A stretch of 64,000 nucleotides of DNA from Vibrio neptunius (GTDB taxonomy: Bacteria > Pseudomonadota > Gammaproteobacteria > Enterobacterales > Vibrionaceae), in contig CP079860.1 of assembly GCA_019339365.1 (NCBI GenBank), positions 310,001 through 374,000 of the forward strand. Reading direction: 5' to 3'. Within the stretch, counting starts at the first letter, position 1; the number at the start of each line of letters is the position of its first letter. A program made the translations under genes and the position numbers. This document shows positions 55,734-64,000 of this stretch, one piece after another. The notes under the pieces are model-generated. The model saw only the letters and a program-made list of their open reading frames with translations. It ran no database searches and had not been told where the DNA came from.

Positions 55734-56621
55734 ATGAAGAAACTAGCACCACTCAAATCCATCTACTCCTTCATTGCTGTCGCCGAAACAGGCAGTATGA
55801 CGGAAGCCGCCCATCAGTTGAGCGTCAGTCACTCCGCTGTTAGCCAAGCGATTAAATCACTCGAAGCCCAAATTGGTCAGGCTCTGTTTCTACGAGCTGG
55901 ACGTAGCGTCGTTCTTAACGCTGCAGGCCGGAGGTATTACAAACAAGTGGCTCCAGCGATAGAACAAATCGTCACAGCAACACAACAGCTCATTGATGAG
56001 AAACAAAGCCAGCGATTGACTCTCAACATGGTCAACTCATTGGCGATGCATTGGTGGATCCCGCGAGTGAATCGCTTCAATCTATTTGCGCCTCATCTGG
56101 ATATTCGAATTTCGAATTTGATTGGCAGTTTTGTGATGGAAAGCGAAGGAGTCGATGTGGCCATTATTCATGGTAAAACCGATGACTGGCCAGACTACTA
56201 TTGTGAACTGTTGGCGCGTGATGAACTCGTGATGGTGGCTAGCCCAGATCTGGTGGATACAGACACCACACCAGAGTATCTTCTCGAACACTATCCCGCC
56301 ATTATTGCCGCCAATGACAGGCGAAAGTACGATTGGCAGGTTTGGTGTCAGAGCCTCCAATTGCCAGAACCCAACTCGGTAAACAATCTGCGTTTTTCGG
56401 CCTCTATACAGGCAGTCCAAGCCACTATCCGCAAACTGGGTGTTTTTGTCACTCACCGCCAGTTCATCCGTGACGATGTATTGCATGGCTCATTGGTCGA
56501 AGTTGGAGACCCCGTCCTGAATCCACATCAAGATTTTTATTTCGCGTGTCAGCGAGAAAAACTCAAAAATGAACACGTTCTTACTCTGCGAAACTGGCTA
56601 CGCAAAGAGTTCAGCTGTTAG
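55734..56621 (+). CDS. LysR-family regulator (GcvA-like)
   Basis: 295 residues from ATG 55734. HTH: LKSIYSFIAVAETGSMTEAA then SHSAVSQAIKSLEAQIGQAL. The effector domain (NMVNSLAMHWWIPRVNRFN, DVAIIHGKTDDWPDYYCELLARDELVMVASPDL) is of the GcvA/AmpR type. Controls, by context, the divergent EamA gene; ligand unknown. Confidence 0.92.
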   Translation: MKKLAPLKSIYSFIAVAETGSMTEAAHQLSVSHSAVSQAIKSLEAQIGQALFLRAGRSVVLNAAGRRYYKQVAPAIEQIVTATQQLIDEKQSQRLTLNMVNSLAMHWWIPRVNRFNLFAPHLDIRISNLIGSFVMESEGVDVAIIHGKTDDWPDYYCELLARDELVMVASPDLVDTDTTPEYLLEHYPAIIAANDRRKYDWQVWCQSLQLPEPNSVNNLRFSASIQAVQATIRKLGVFVTHRQFIRDDVLHGSLVEVGDPVLNPHQDFYFACQREKLKNEHVLTLRNWLRKEFSC

Positions 56622-56916
56622 TCGTTTTATAGAACGTTTTATTATAAGGATTGCTTGAGAAACATTATTTTTGTCAAATTACTCATAAGGTTAAAATGAT
56701 AAAACAATTAACAAAAACAAGGTTTGATTATTAATTACAATAACTTATCTAAGCACCTACATTCAAACACAGCGAGTTGCCGTTGCTTACATAAGCAATA
56801 AAACACATATAATTGATTGATATTGCTAAATTTCTTTTTCTAATACCTTAGTCCAGCCTGTATTTTTTCTTCTAGACTTTAATAGCCTAATTATAAATCT
56901 TGAGGCAAAGGGATAA

Positions 56917-58068
56917 ATGGCGAGATTTGCAGGACAACATTTAGAAGAGATGGCCGACCTACGCTCAGCTCGCAAGAGCAAAGCGGTACTTCTATGTTCG
57001 CTCATTTCGTTGGTTGTGCTGGTCTACTACGGGGTCGCCCATATTGCTGACCAAAACTACTGGTTCGCTGCGCTAAACCTACTTTGTGTGGGTATCTTGA
57101 GCGCCAATCTGTGGTATTTGAAACTTAATCCGACAACAAATGTATCTGAACTTATACTTTCAGGCGTTTTATTGTTTCACGCCACGATGCTGCTGCTGTA
57201 TGGAGGTAACATATCAGATCGCCTTCTGTGGCTGTATCCCATCTTAACCGCAGTGATTTTTGTCTGCGAGTTCCGCGCAGGTCTATTACTCAGCGGAACG
57301 TTTTACGTCCTGACTGCGATAGCCTGCCTGTTCACCAACGTTATCCCAATCCCCGTAAATCTGTCGGTCGATCGGTTTCTGCTGAGCCTGTTTGCGCTTT
57401 GCTTGCTTTGCAATACATCGTCCTATTTTTACGCCAACGTGGTCAATTACATTCAATCTCTTTACAAAGAAGGGATCGAAGACCTTGCTTATCGAGATCA
57501 ACTGACTGGCCTTGCGAATCGCTGGAGCTTTGAAAGCTGGGCTTTGGAAAAACTGACTGAAGTGAGTGATAGCCAAGCGATTACCGCAATGGTGTTTCTT
57601 GATATCGACAACTTCAAAACCATCAATGATACCTATGGTCATGAGGTGGGCGACCGTGTGCTTCAACACTTTGCCAAGCGGTTGAAAAACAACATTCGCT
57701 CTAAAGATAGAAAAACAGAGAAACACGATTATTCTATCGCTCGCTACGCTGGAGATGAATTCGTTTTGTTACTTTATGATGTGCGTAGCACTAAAGACCT
57801 TAACGGCATTTTAGATCGTATCTGCCATCTATTCGAAGATAGTTATCAAAGCACAGAAAGGATCAATAAACTGACGGTTAGTGTCGGCGTAGCCATTTTC
57901 CCTGAGGATGGTGATTCACTGCCAGAATTAACTCGTTGTGCAGATAAAGCAATGTACGCAGCGAAACACGGTGGGAAAAACCAGTATCGATATTATCAAC
58001 GTGAACGCCCCACTGCGGTCACCGACACCGAGAAGGTGACACCGATAAATAAGTTTAGCGGCTCATGA
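56917..58068 (+). CDS. Membrane diguanylate cyclase with AGDEF active site
   Basis: 383 residues. Six hydrophobic segments (CSLISLVVLVYYGVAHI ... LLSLFALCLLCNTSSYF) form a membrane sensor, then GGDEF domain: DQLTGLANRWSFESW, LDIDNFKTINDTYGHEVGDRVL, RYAGDEFVLLLYD. The first Gly of the signature is Ala; AGDEF enzymes with activity are known in Vibrio. The inhibitory RxxD site is absent (KHDY at that place). Overlaps the convergent gene at 58055 by 14 bp. Confidence 0.9.
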   Translation: MARFAGQHLEEMADLRSARKSKAVLLCSLISLVVLVYYGVAHIADQNYWFAALNLLCVGILSANLWYLKLNPTTNVSELILSGVLLFHATMLLLYGGNISDRLLWLYPILTAVIFVCEFRAGLLLSGTFYVLTAIACLFTNVIPIPVNLSVDRFLLSLFALCLLCNTSSYFYANVVNYIQSLYKEGIEDLAYRDQLTGLANRWSFESWALEKLTEVSDSQAITAMVFLDIDNFKTINDTYGHEVGDRVLQHFAKRLKNNIRSKDRKTEKHDYSIARYAGDEFVLLLYDVRSTKDLNGILDRICHLFEDSYQSTERINKLTVSVGVAIFPEDGDSLPELTRCADKAMYAAKHGGKNQYRYYQRERPTAVTDTEKVTPINKFSGS

Positions 58069-58345
58069 ACATGAGCCATAGACAGAAAGCCATCACAACT
58101 AGCATCCAAGCAGCATAACGAGCAGAATTCGGTTTGTCTTTCTTTGGCACAACAATTGGTTTCATCGCGGCGTCTTTGGCCGCTCTCGCAGCGGTAGACA
58201 GTGTTCGGCGCTGTGCCATTTGGTCACGCCGAGCTTGCGCTTTATTCGCTACTTTACCAAATCTGTGTAACTGCTCAGCAGTAAGCTCTTGATTTGGATC
58301 GTAACGAGCATTTGGGTCTCTCTGTTTGGGTACAACAGCCATCAT
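58055..58345 (-). CDS. Small tail-anchored hypothetical protein
   Basis: About 96 residues from the MM pair at 58345/58342, preceded by GAGAGGAGGTCG. Basic, Gln/Ala-rich N-terminal part (DPNARYDPNQELTAEQLHRFG) and one C-terminal membrane segment (YAAWMLVVMAFCLWLMFM), so it looks tail-anchored in the inner membrane. No family recognised. Confidence 0.7.
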   Translation of the reverse strand: MMAVVPKQRDPNARYDPNQELTAEQLHRFGKVANKAQARRDQMAQRRTLSTAARAAKDAAMKPIVVPKKDKPNSARYAAWMLVVMAFCLWLMFMSR

Positions 58346-58390
58346 CGACCTCCTCTCGAAGCGGTTCTGCCATAGCTTAAGTATAGTCAA

Positions 58391-58692
58391 CCATGTAAAT
58401 GATAAATTTATTTATTACTTAGCAATCATTCGGGATTTCCGAACCATTTATCTGCTAAGCTATAAAATCAGCTGAGATTTACCGCATTTCAATGATTAAT
58501 TTAAGCAAAGTGTTTGCCAAGTTTTAGGGTTGGCTACCCAGTTTTCAGGCAAAATGGTACTCAATGAAAAAAGACGCTGTAACCGATAACAAACGAGAGC
58601 AGTAACGATCCGAGCCCAATTCACATCTCACTTGGCGATGGTGGCTATGACGTGTACACCCTGTACACGCCACAGTCGGGTGAAATCGGGGT
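58391..58692. other. Intergenic region
   Basis: About 300 bp with no convincing gene; the minus-strand frame at 58545-58811 is an out-of-frame shadow of ppnP extended downstream. No repeat or RNA motif recognised. Confidence 0.4.
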
Positions 58693-58974
58693 CTATAAAT
58701 ACTCACACAGATACGCAGTAGCGACCGATACTTGGAGATCAAAAGAGGAGTCTCCTGCAACGTCAAACGACTCTCCTTGCGAATAGGTCGTCCAAACCTC
58801 ATCGCCTGCACGTTTAACCGTCAAGTTGCCTTTCACTACCGTCATACATTCTGGTGCAGCTGTTTCAAAAGTGTACTCACCAGGGGCCATCACACCTACA
58901 CTTGATTTATCGCCTTGCTGCTCAAAACCTAACGACTGAACATTTCCTTCAAAATAGCAGTTTGCTTGAATCAT
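58693..58974 (-). CDS. ppnP: Pyrimidine/purine nucleoside phosphorylase
   Basis: 93 residues, the DUF1255/YaiE cupin: NCYFEGNVQSLGFE, SVGVMAPGEYTFETAAPECM, TVVKGNLTV and the end FDLQVSVATAYLCEYL match PpnP. Cleaves several nucleosides with phosphate. Confidence 0.93.
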   Translation of the reverse strand: MIQANCYFEGNVQSLGFEQQGDKSSVGVMAPGEYTFETAAPECMTVVKGNLTVKRAGDEVWTTYSQGESFDVAGDSSFDLQVSVATAYLCEYL

Positions 58975-59145
58975 GTATCCTCCATGAAAATTGCGCGTTG
59001 TTTTCGTTATCTAGTTGTTGTTTTTATCGGATTGATTCGGCCCAATCAAGTCCTGAACGGTTTTACATGCTAGGCGATGCATTTACAAAGTGATATAAAA
59101 ACAGTGGGTTGCCGTATAAACATCCAAAAGCTAGGAGAATGCTCG

Positions 59146-60462
59146 ATGTCTAAGGAAGAATCCAAGATCCCTACCAACAGAATATCTCGTTTTGGTCAGA
59201 TAGCGTCACTGGCAACAAAAATTGGTTCCAATGTCGTTGCCGAGGGAACAAAACAGTGGTTGAAAGGCAATAAACTCACCAAGCAGGAGCTGCTGCTGAC
59301 ACCTAAAAACATTAAGCGCTTGGCCGATCAACTTGCTCACCTTCGAGGTGCCGCAATGAAAGTAGGCCAAATGTTGTCAATGGATGCAGGTGATATCCTG
59401 TCGCCAGAATTGGCTGATATCTTAGCTCGTCTGCGTTCTGACGCGAATCCCATGTTGGCAAAACAACTCGGTCAAGTCATGACTGACGGCTTAGGTAGCG
59501 ATTGGAAATCTCAATTTCTCTCTTTCAATTTTAAACCGATAGCCAGTGCCTCCATCGGACAAGTTCACTTTGCACATACAGACGCAGGTGAGCCGCTGGC
59601 TGTCAAAGTTCAGTACCCAGGCATTAAACAAAGCATTGATAGCGATGTCGATAATGTCGCCACACTGCTCAACGTGGTTGGCCTAATACCCAAAAATGTC
59701 GATATAGATGGCCTATTAACCCAAGCAAAGGCCCAGTTACACGACGAAGCCAATTATACTCGGGAGGCAATGCTGCTCGAAACGTATCGACATCATCTCG
59801 CCGATGATTGCCGTTTTGTTGTCCCTAGGGTTTACCAAGACATCAGCTCCGAAACCATACTGGCGATGTCGTACCTTGAGGGTCAGCCTATCGAGACACT
59901 CTCTGAACACAGCCAAACCACTCGCGACGAAGCCATGACCGCTTTGCTGTCTCTCTTGTTTCGTGAGCTGTTTGAGTTCAAGCTTGTTCAGACCGACCCC
60001 AATTTCGCTAACTACTTGTATCTCTCTGAGAGTAAGCAAATTGCCTTACTGGACTTTGGGGCAACCAGAACATACAGCAACGTCATCAGCGAGGGATACC
60101 GTCACGCCTTTAAAGCCGTGATCCAAGGAGACAATCAAGCGCTGGACTCCGCGCTGGCACAAATTGGCTTCTTTAGCCAAGACATCAAAACTGAACAAAA
60201 AAATGCCATTCTGAATCTAGTCACACAGGCTTGCGAGCCGATGTTATATGAGGGTGATTACGATTTTGGCAATAGTGATTTGTCAATGCGATTGAGGGAA
60301 GCTGGAACCGTGTTAAGCATGGAAGAAAACTACTGGCATACCCCTCCAGCAGACGCACTGTTTCTCCATCGTAAGATTGGCGGGCTATACTTACTAGCGG
60401 CAAGATTGAATACGAGAGTGAATGTTAAGGCACTGGTGAAGCCTTACATTAACTCAAATTGA
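59146..60462 (+). CDS. ABC1/AarF-family atypical kinase
   Basis: 438 residues from ATG 59146 (AGGAGAATGCTCG upstream). UbiB/ADCK-type features: KxGQ motif (MKVGQMLSMDAGDILSPEL), Ala-rich loop replaced by SASIGQVHFAHT, VAL-K site LAVKVQYPG, catalytic region VQTDPNFANYLYL and LLDFGATRTY. Such kinases support isoprenoid/quinone lipid metabolism; this is a paralogue separate from ubiB. Confidence 0.92.
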   Translation: MSKEESKIPTNRISRFGQIASLATKIGSNVVAEGTKQWLKGNKLTKQELLLTPKNIKRLADQLAHLRGAAMKVGQMLSMDAGDILSPELADILARLRSDANPMLAKQLGQVMTDGLGSDWKSQFLSFNFKPIASASIGQVHFAHTDAGEPLAVKVQYPGIKQSIDSDVDNVATLLNVVGLIPKNVDIDGLLTQAKAQLHDEANYTREAMLLETYRHHLADDCRFVVPRVYQDISSETILAMSYLEGQPIETLSEHSQTTRDEAMTALLSLLFRELFEFKLVQTDPNFANYLYLSESKQIALLDFGATRTYSNVISEGYRHAFKAVIQGDNQALDSALAQIGFFSQDIKTEQKNAILNLVTQACEPMLYEGDYDFGNSDLSMRLREAGTVLSMEENYWHTPPADALFLHRKIGGLYLLAARLNTRVNVKALVKPYINSN

Positions 60463-60591
60463 CCGTGCATTTTTTGGACTGAAGATCAAATTTATCATTG
60501 ATAATGAAGATCAATAACCAAACTCTTACACCATAGCGGACGAAATAAAGGTAAACTTTAGTATTGGTTTCGCTGATCAGAGCAGTTTAAT

Positions 60592-61086
60592 GTGGCGTTA
60601 AATAAAACGACCAATGCACCTAAGTTGAGAAAGCGCTCTTACATGCAAAAAGAAGCTTTTCTAAAACTGTCCTTCGCAACGCTATTCGTGACATTGGCGG
60701 TCGCTTTCGCGGCCCTTCTTTTCTTCAGCTATAACGATTACGTTCATCCTAAAAATGTCTATGGACGCTGGATAGAGATAGGTACGCCCGGATACAATAC
60801 GGAGGTTCTTACCTTTAACGAAAGAGGCGTCTATCGAAATGACCGTCTGATCACGACCACTTTCGATTTTGATGGCAAGGTCATCACTGTAACCACTGGC
60901 GGGGGTATTTCGATTTACCAAATCGCTGGTACGTTTAAATCACCGCAACTTCGCCGCTTGGAGCCTAACAGCCCAACTCAGCGCTTTATCAAAGCAGGTT
61001 ACGAAGACACCGTAGATATGGGGGGTGGCGGCTCCGCCAAAAATCGTCGAGCTGCGTTGTCTGAACACTTCAGTAGCAAAAAATAA
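60592..61086 (+). CDS. DUF2850 membrane protein
   Basis: 164 residues (GTG 60592; an in-frame ATG at 60643 would give 147). One membrane segment (LFVTLAVAFAALLFFSY) then VYGRWIEIGTPGYNTEVLTFNERGVYRND, typical of DUF2850 in Vibrio. Periplasmic beta-rich domain; function unknown. The tail has a Gly run (DMGGGGSAKNRR). Confidence 0.85.
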   Translation: MALNKTTNAPKLRKRSYMQKEAFLKLSFATLFVTLAVAFAALLFFSYNDYVHPKNVYGRWIEIGTPGYNTEVLTFNERGVYRNDRLITTTFDFDGKVITVTTGGGISIYQIAGTFKSPQLRRLEPNSPTQRFIKAGYEDTVDMGGGGSAKNRRAALSEHFSSKK

Positions 61087-61222
61087 ACAGGCATTACTCG
61101 ATTAACGACTTCGTAGTCATCTAGTCGTGAAGACAAATCAAGCTTATACGACAATGTCGGTAGTTTGCATGCCGACAAGCCCTTATACTTATCTCCATAA
61201 TTTCAACAGTAAGACCCAATAA

Positions 61223-62317
61223 ATGAATGAGTTAGTTGCTTTACTGCCACAGAACCTTGTCACTGCCCTGCAAAGCTGGGATACCAACGTTCTGTTCATC
61301 ACTGCCGCAAGTTTGGTTGCTTGGATCGCGTGGCGCATTATCTACGGCCGGCTAGAGATTCTCGTCAACAAAACCCAGTTCTACTGGGACGATCTGACTT
61401 TACACGCCCTCAAAACACCCGTCAGTACATTGATTTGGTGTTGGCCCGCGACAATTTCGCTCGGGTTCATCTTACAAGACTACATGGGCTCTAAGCAGAA
61501 CTGGCTGGGTACGCTAAAACTTCTGCTAGTGATCGCGATCTTTGTCTGGATCACTATGCGACTGATTAACAATGTGGAAGAGTATGTTTTAAAGCAGAAA
61601 TCTCGTGATGAAACCACCGTTCAGGCCATCGCTAAAGTCTCAAGATTATTCTTTATCATCATAGGTGTTCTGACCATCATGCAGGCCTTTGGCCTCAGTC
61701 TATCAGGCTTACTCACCTTTGGTGGTGTTGGTGGCTTGGTTGTCGGTTTAGCCGCCAAAGACCTTCTCTCCAACTTCTTTGGCGGTATGATGATTTACTT
61801 CGACCGCCCGTTTAAAGTCGGAGACTGGATCCGCTCTCCAGATCGCCAGATAGAAGGCACAGTAGAACGCATCGGGTGGCGAATGACGATTATCCGTACG
61901 TTTGACAAACGTCCGTTATATGTCCCTAACTCAGTCTTTAGTAGCATAGTCGTTGAAAACCCATCACGAATGCTAAACCGAAGAATTAAAGAGACCATAG
62001 GCGTTCGCTACGATGATGGCGAAAAGGTTGCTCAAATCGTAAAAGAGATTAAAGCAATGTTGAGAAATCACCCAGATATTGACACTAAACAGACTCTTAT
62101 CGTCAATTTCAATGCGTTTGGCCCATCATCACTTCAAATGATGGTGTATACCTTTACCAAAACTGTTAACTGGATTCGCTACCATGAAGTCAAAGAAGAT
62201 GTTCTATTAAAAATAATGTCTATCATTCACAAGCATGACGCTGACATCGCGTACCCGACTCAAACTCTAAAGTTTGAGCCACCAATTGCAGGCGAAGATT
62301 CACACACTGATGTTTAA
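61223..62317 (+). CDS. MscS-family mechanosensitive channel
   Basis: 364 residues, about five membrane segments. Pore helix and beta-domain entry: LTFGGVGGLVVGLAAKDLLSNFFGGMMIYFDRPFKVGDWI, followed by EGTVERIGWRMTIIRTFDKRPLYVPNS. Larger than MscS (286) and like YnaI/MscM-type members. Opens under membrane tension at low osmolarity. Confidence 0.92.
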   Translation: MNELVALLPQNLVTALQSWDTNVLFITAASLVAWIAWRIIYGRLEILVNKTQFYWDDLTLHALKTPVSTLIWCWPATISLGFILQDYMGSKQNWLGTLKLLLVIAIFVWITMRLINNVEEYVLKQKSRDETTVQAIAKVSRLFFIIIGVLTIMQAFGLSLSGLLTFGGVGGLVVGLAAKDLLSNFFGGMMIYFDRPFKVGDWIRSPDRQIEGTVERIGWRMTIIRTFDKRPLYVPNSVFSSIVVENPSRMLNRRIKETIGVRYDDGEKVAQIVKEIKAMLRNHPDIDTKQTLIVNFNAFGPSSLQMMVYTFTKTVNWIRYHEVKEDVLLKIMSIIHKHDADIAYPTQTLKFEPPIAGEDSHTDV

Positions 62318-62378
62318 CCTATGACTTGATAACCTAAGTTATACAAATCACTGTGGTCACCATTTACTAGAGACGATC

Positions 62379-62837
62379 ATGACTATGACGATAACCGAGC
62401 AGATTAATGCTTCATTGGGTATTGAGGATATCTATATTTCTATTCGAATTAATGATAGCAAGACTAGTGATGTCATATCGAATATGCCGGATAAATATAA
62501 AGAAATTTATTACTCTAAGGAATATCAACATATAGACGATACCTTTGACTATGCAGAGGTTGAACAGACAAAGGTTCGCTTCCCTAATTTCCTTGGTGAT
62601 TATTATTCAAAGTATATTGCGAAAATGGAATCACACGGCTTTTACAATTTATTTTGTTTTTCTTTTGTATCTGACAGTAAGCTTATTTCCTGTATTGTTA
62701 CAGTTCCTTGGAAGCCGATTGACAATCAAAAGCACTTTGAGCAGTTCCGAGAGGTAAGCCTCAATGGCATACAAAGTATATTAGAAGATTTCAAAAAGAT
62801 TAAAGTGGTTAAAAAGATAGACCTAGATAGACACTAA
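62379..62837 (+). CDS. Free-standing LuxR-type autoinducer-binding-like domain
   Basis: 152 residues, no HTH. IEDIYISIRINDSKTSDVIS and NMPDKYKEIYYSKEYQHIDDTF parallel the sensor of the convergent LuxR protein (IDLFSLYIETRSSVSVMSNLP, WSDLDPM) and the family pattern P..W...Y......DP; the usual Trp is Tyr and DP is DD. Reads as a LuxR sensor domain without DNA-binding part. Its stop overlaps the stop of the LuxR gene by four bases. It could heterodimerise with that regulator or bind ligand. Confidence 0.65.
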   Translation: MTMTITEQINASLGIEDIYISIRINDSKTSDVISNMPDKYKEIYYSKEYQHIDDTFDYAEVEQTKVRFPNFLGDYYSKYIAKMESHGFYNLFCFSFVSDSKLISCIVTVPWKPIDNQKHFEQFREVSLNGIQSILEDFKKIKVVKKIDLDRH

Positions 62838-63574
62838 GATATCCAACCCAAGCTTATTGCTTTCACGGCGGCGTCAATAGTCTTGTTAGCAATAAGTTTT
62901 TCTCTTACATTCTTTAGGTTACTATGAACTGTTGATAGCTTGTATCCTGTTAGCTTTGATATTTCTTCTGCACTCAGTCCATCTTTAGCCAACGACAAGC
63001 ATGCTAACTCACCATAGTTCGGCTTTTGAATCTGTTTGTCGCTAAAAAGTGTCTTTTGAACCGCCATTGGGTTCAAAACCATGCCTGAAAATTTTATATC
63101 ATCGTTGGTTAATGATAAATCTGATATATATTTATTAATCATTTCCTTCGAAAAACCAATTACTTTATCATCAATAGCATTATGATATATAAAGGTATCT
63201 CTTTGACTAAAGCTGCCCACCACATAGGATATTTTCACTGACCCGAGTGTAGACGCTCTTGCATACAAATTATTAATACCAAACTTATCATTAATTACAT
63301 CATTAAAAGCCGTTTCTTTGGCATTTCTTGTTTCTCTACACATGAAAAGGCCGTGATGATGATTGTTAATCATAGGGTCTAAATCTGACCAACCTTCATT
63401 GCGATAACTCTCTTTGACGTAGTAAGGTAAATTTGACATCACTGAAACACTTGAACGAGTTTCAATATATAAGCTAAACAGATCGATATTGACCGCTCTC
63501 TTCAAATACTCAAAATCGGATTTTATATCTGAGTCTCTTTTAATTGAGAGGTCATTATTTGAACTCGATAACAT
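62834..63574 (-). CDS. LuxR-family regulator (LuxR solo)
   Basis: 246 residues: N-terminal autoinducer-binding domain (~20-165; YYVKESYRNEGWSDLDPMIN retains D-P but not the ring Trp of classical LuxR) and a C-terminal HTH (GELACLSLAKDGLSAEEISKLTGYKLSTVHSNLKNV...EKLIANKTIDAAVKAISLGWI). No luxI is present, so it is a solo; the ligand may not be an acyl-homoserine lactone. Confidence 0.88.
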   Translation of the reverse strand: MLSSSNNDLSIKRDSDIKSDFEYLKRAVNIDLFSLYIETRSSVSVMSNLPYYVKESYRNEGWSDLDPMINNHHHGLFMCRETRNAKETAFNDVINDKFGINNLYARASTLGSVKISYVVGSFSQRDTFIYHNAIDDKVIGFSKEMINKYISDLSLTNDDIKFSGMVLNPMAVQKTLFSDKQIQKPNYGELACLSLAKDGLSAEEISKLTGYKLSTVHSNLKNVREKLIANKTIDAAVKAISLGWIS

Positions 63575-63639
63575 TTTCTCAATCCACTTACTGTTTACGT
63601 CACTAGTTATCTAAATCAACCCTAATTATAGGGTAACCA

Positions 63640-63757
63640 TTAAGCCATAATTTTTGTATTGTTATTGGACAGCAGCTCTCGTAAGGCGTTGTATTTAAGC
63701 CAATTAGTATTCTCGTTAATGATGACGGCTACCCCTCACACAGTGAGGGGTATTTTT
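63640..63757 (+). ncRNA. Candidate small RNA upstream of the luxR gene
   Basis: No ORF explains the strong plus-strand terminator at 63730-63758, and both flanking genes are on minus. A short plus-strand transcript from about 63650 is therefore likely. The 5' end is a guess; no named sRNA recognised. Confidence 0.35.
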
Positions 63758-63758
63758 T
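63730..63758 (+). terminator. Rho-independent terminator (plus strand)
   Basis: Perfect 10-bp stem TACCCCTCAC / GTGAGGGGTA with ACA loop, followed by TTTTTT on plus only. On minus it lies just after the MFS stop but has no U-tract there. Confidence 0.88.
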
Positions 63759-63760
63759 CA

Positions 63761-64000
63761 TCATGATTGAACTATGGGCTCCCTTTCGATGGGATCGTTA
63801 GCATGCTCTGCGTACCAATAGAGCCAGATCATTGAGATACATACGATAAAGCAGAAGCCAAACAACCAATTAGCGCCTAACCATTCGATCATCATACCAC
63901 CAAGTAAAGGCCCAAAAGCAAAACCTAATGTATACAGGGCGGTTGCACCAAAATACGAGCCACGTAAATGTGATGGCGCAAGGCGGTCAATTTGAACGTT
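63761..64000 (-). CDS. MFS transporter, C-terminal end (partial)
   Basis: Last ~79 residues of a major facilitator protein running off the right edge. RLAPSHLRGSYFGATALYTL, GFAFGPLLGGMMIEWLGANW and a final membrane helix resemble the second half of MdtH/drug-efflux MFS pumps. Confidence 0.85.
   Translation of the reverse strand, partial: NVQIDRLAPSHLRGSYFGATALYTLGFAFGPLLGGMMIEWLGANWLFGFCFIVCISMIWLYWYAEHANDPIEREPIVQS

Noticed and set aside
58545..58811. Minus-strand frame overlapping ppnP
   Set aside because: Out-of-frame shadow of ppnP running past its end.

Overview
The window reads as a chromosomal segment of a marine Vibrio (Vibrionaceae). The evidence is a Qrr quorum-sensing small RNA with its sigma-54 promoter and LuxO box, several Vibrio-type DUF families (DUF3012, DUF2999, DUF2850), a vibriolysin-type metalloprotease, and a VasX-like type VI effector. 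The species and the chromosome cannot be fixed from the sequence alone.

Layout. 0-3.5 kb: ribose operon rbsDACB on the minus strand (rbsB cut by the window edge) behind a perfect LacI/RbsR-type palindrome. 3.6-12.6 kb: DUF3012 lipoprotein, RDD protein, ugd, an ammonium-transporter/histidine-kinase fusion, an SBP_bac_3 protein, a DMT transporter and a MocR-type regulator. 12.7-29.7 kb: what looks like one ancestral operon (DUF924, argO, VOC, hydroxyacid dehydrogenase, macro domain, Dabb, cupin, Rof-like) whose argO gene is split by a ~12.8 kb island at 13.5-26.27 kb. 30-37.8 kb: Ntn hydrolase, AraC regulator, MATE pump, a RAYT-type transposase surrounded by GTGTGTCC repeats, and a CAP-domain protein. 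37.8-44.7 kb: VasX/MIX-like effector with three tandem immunity paralogues. 45-52 kb: DUF1007 + NicO metal exporter, M4 protease, a stand-alone malate-synthase-G-like domain divergent from an XRE regulator, and qrr. 52-64 kb: two diguanylate cyclases, AlkB, a DMT/LysR pair, ppnP, an ABC1 kinase, MscS, a LuxR solo converging on a free-standing LuxR-sensor-like protein, and an MFS fragment.

The island is the most unusual part. It carries an apolipoprotein N-acyltransferase (Lnt)-like gene with its catalytic triad, a membrane-anchored coiled-coil protein, and a ~2360-residue Sec-exported SpvB/FG-GAP/RHS toxin with cysteine-paired calcium-binding repeats. Its own tip and immunity gene follow, then two 'orphan' tip/immunity cassettes built from duplicated pieces of the RHS C-terminus plus a duplicated lipoprotein leader. 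All three immunity proteins look membrane-anchored or periplasmic.

A strong caveat is that many genes are split by single-base shifts. Most of these lie in short homopolymers: G/C tracts look one base short and A/T tracts one base long. Systematic sequencing error is the simplest reading, so the split genes may be intact in the organism.
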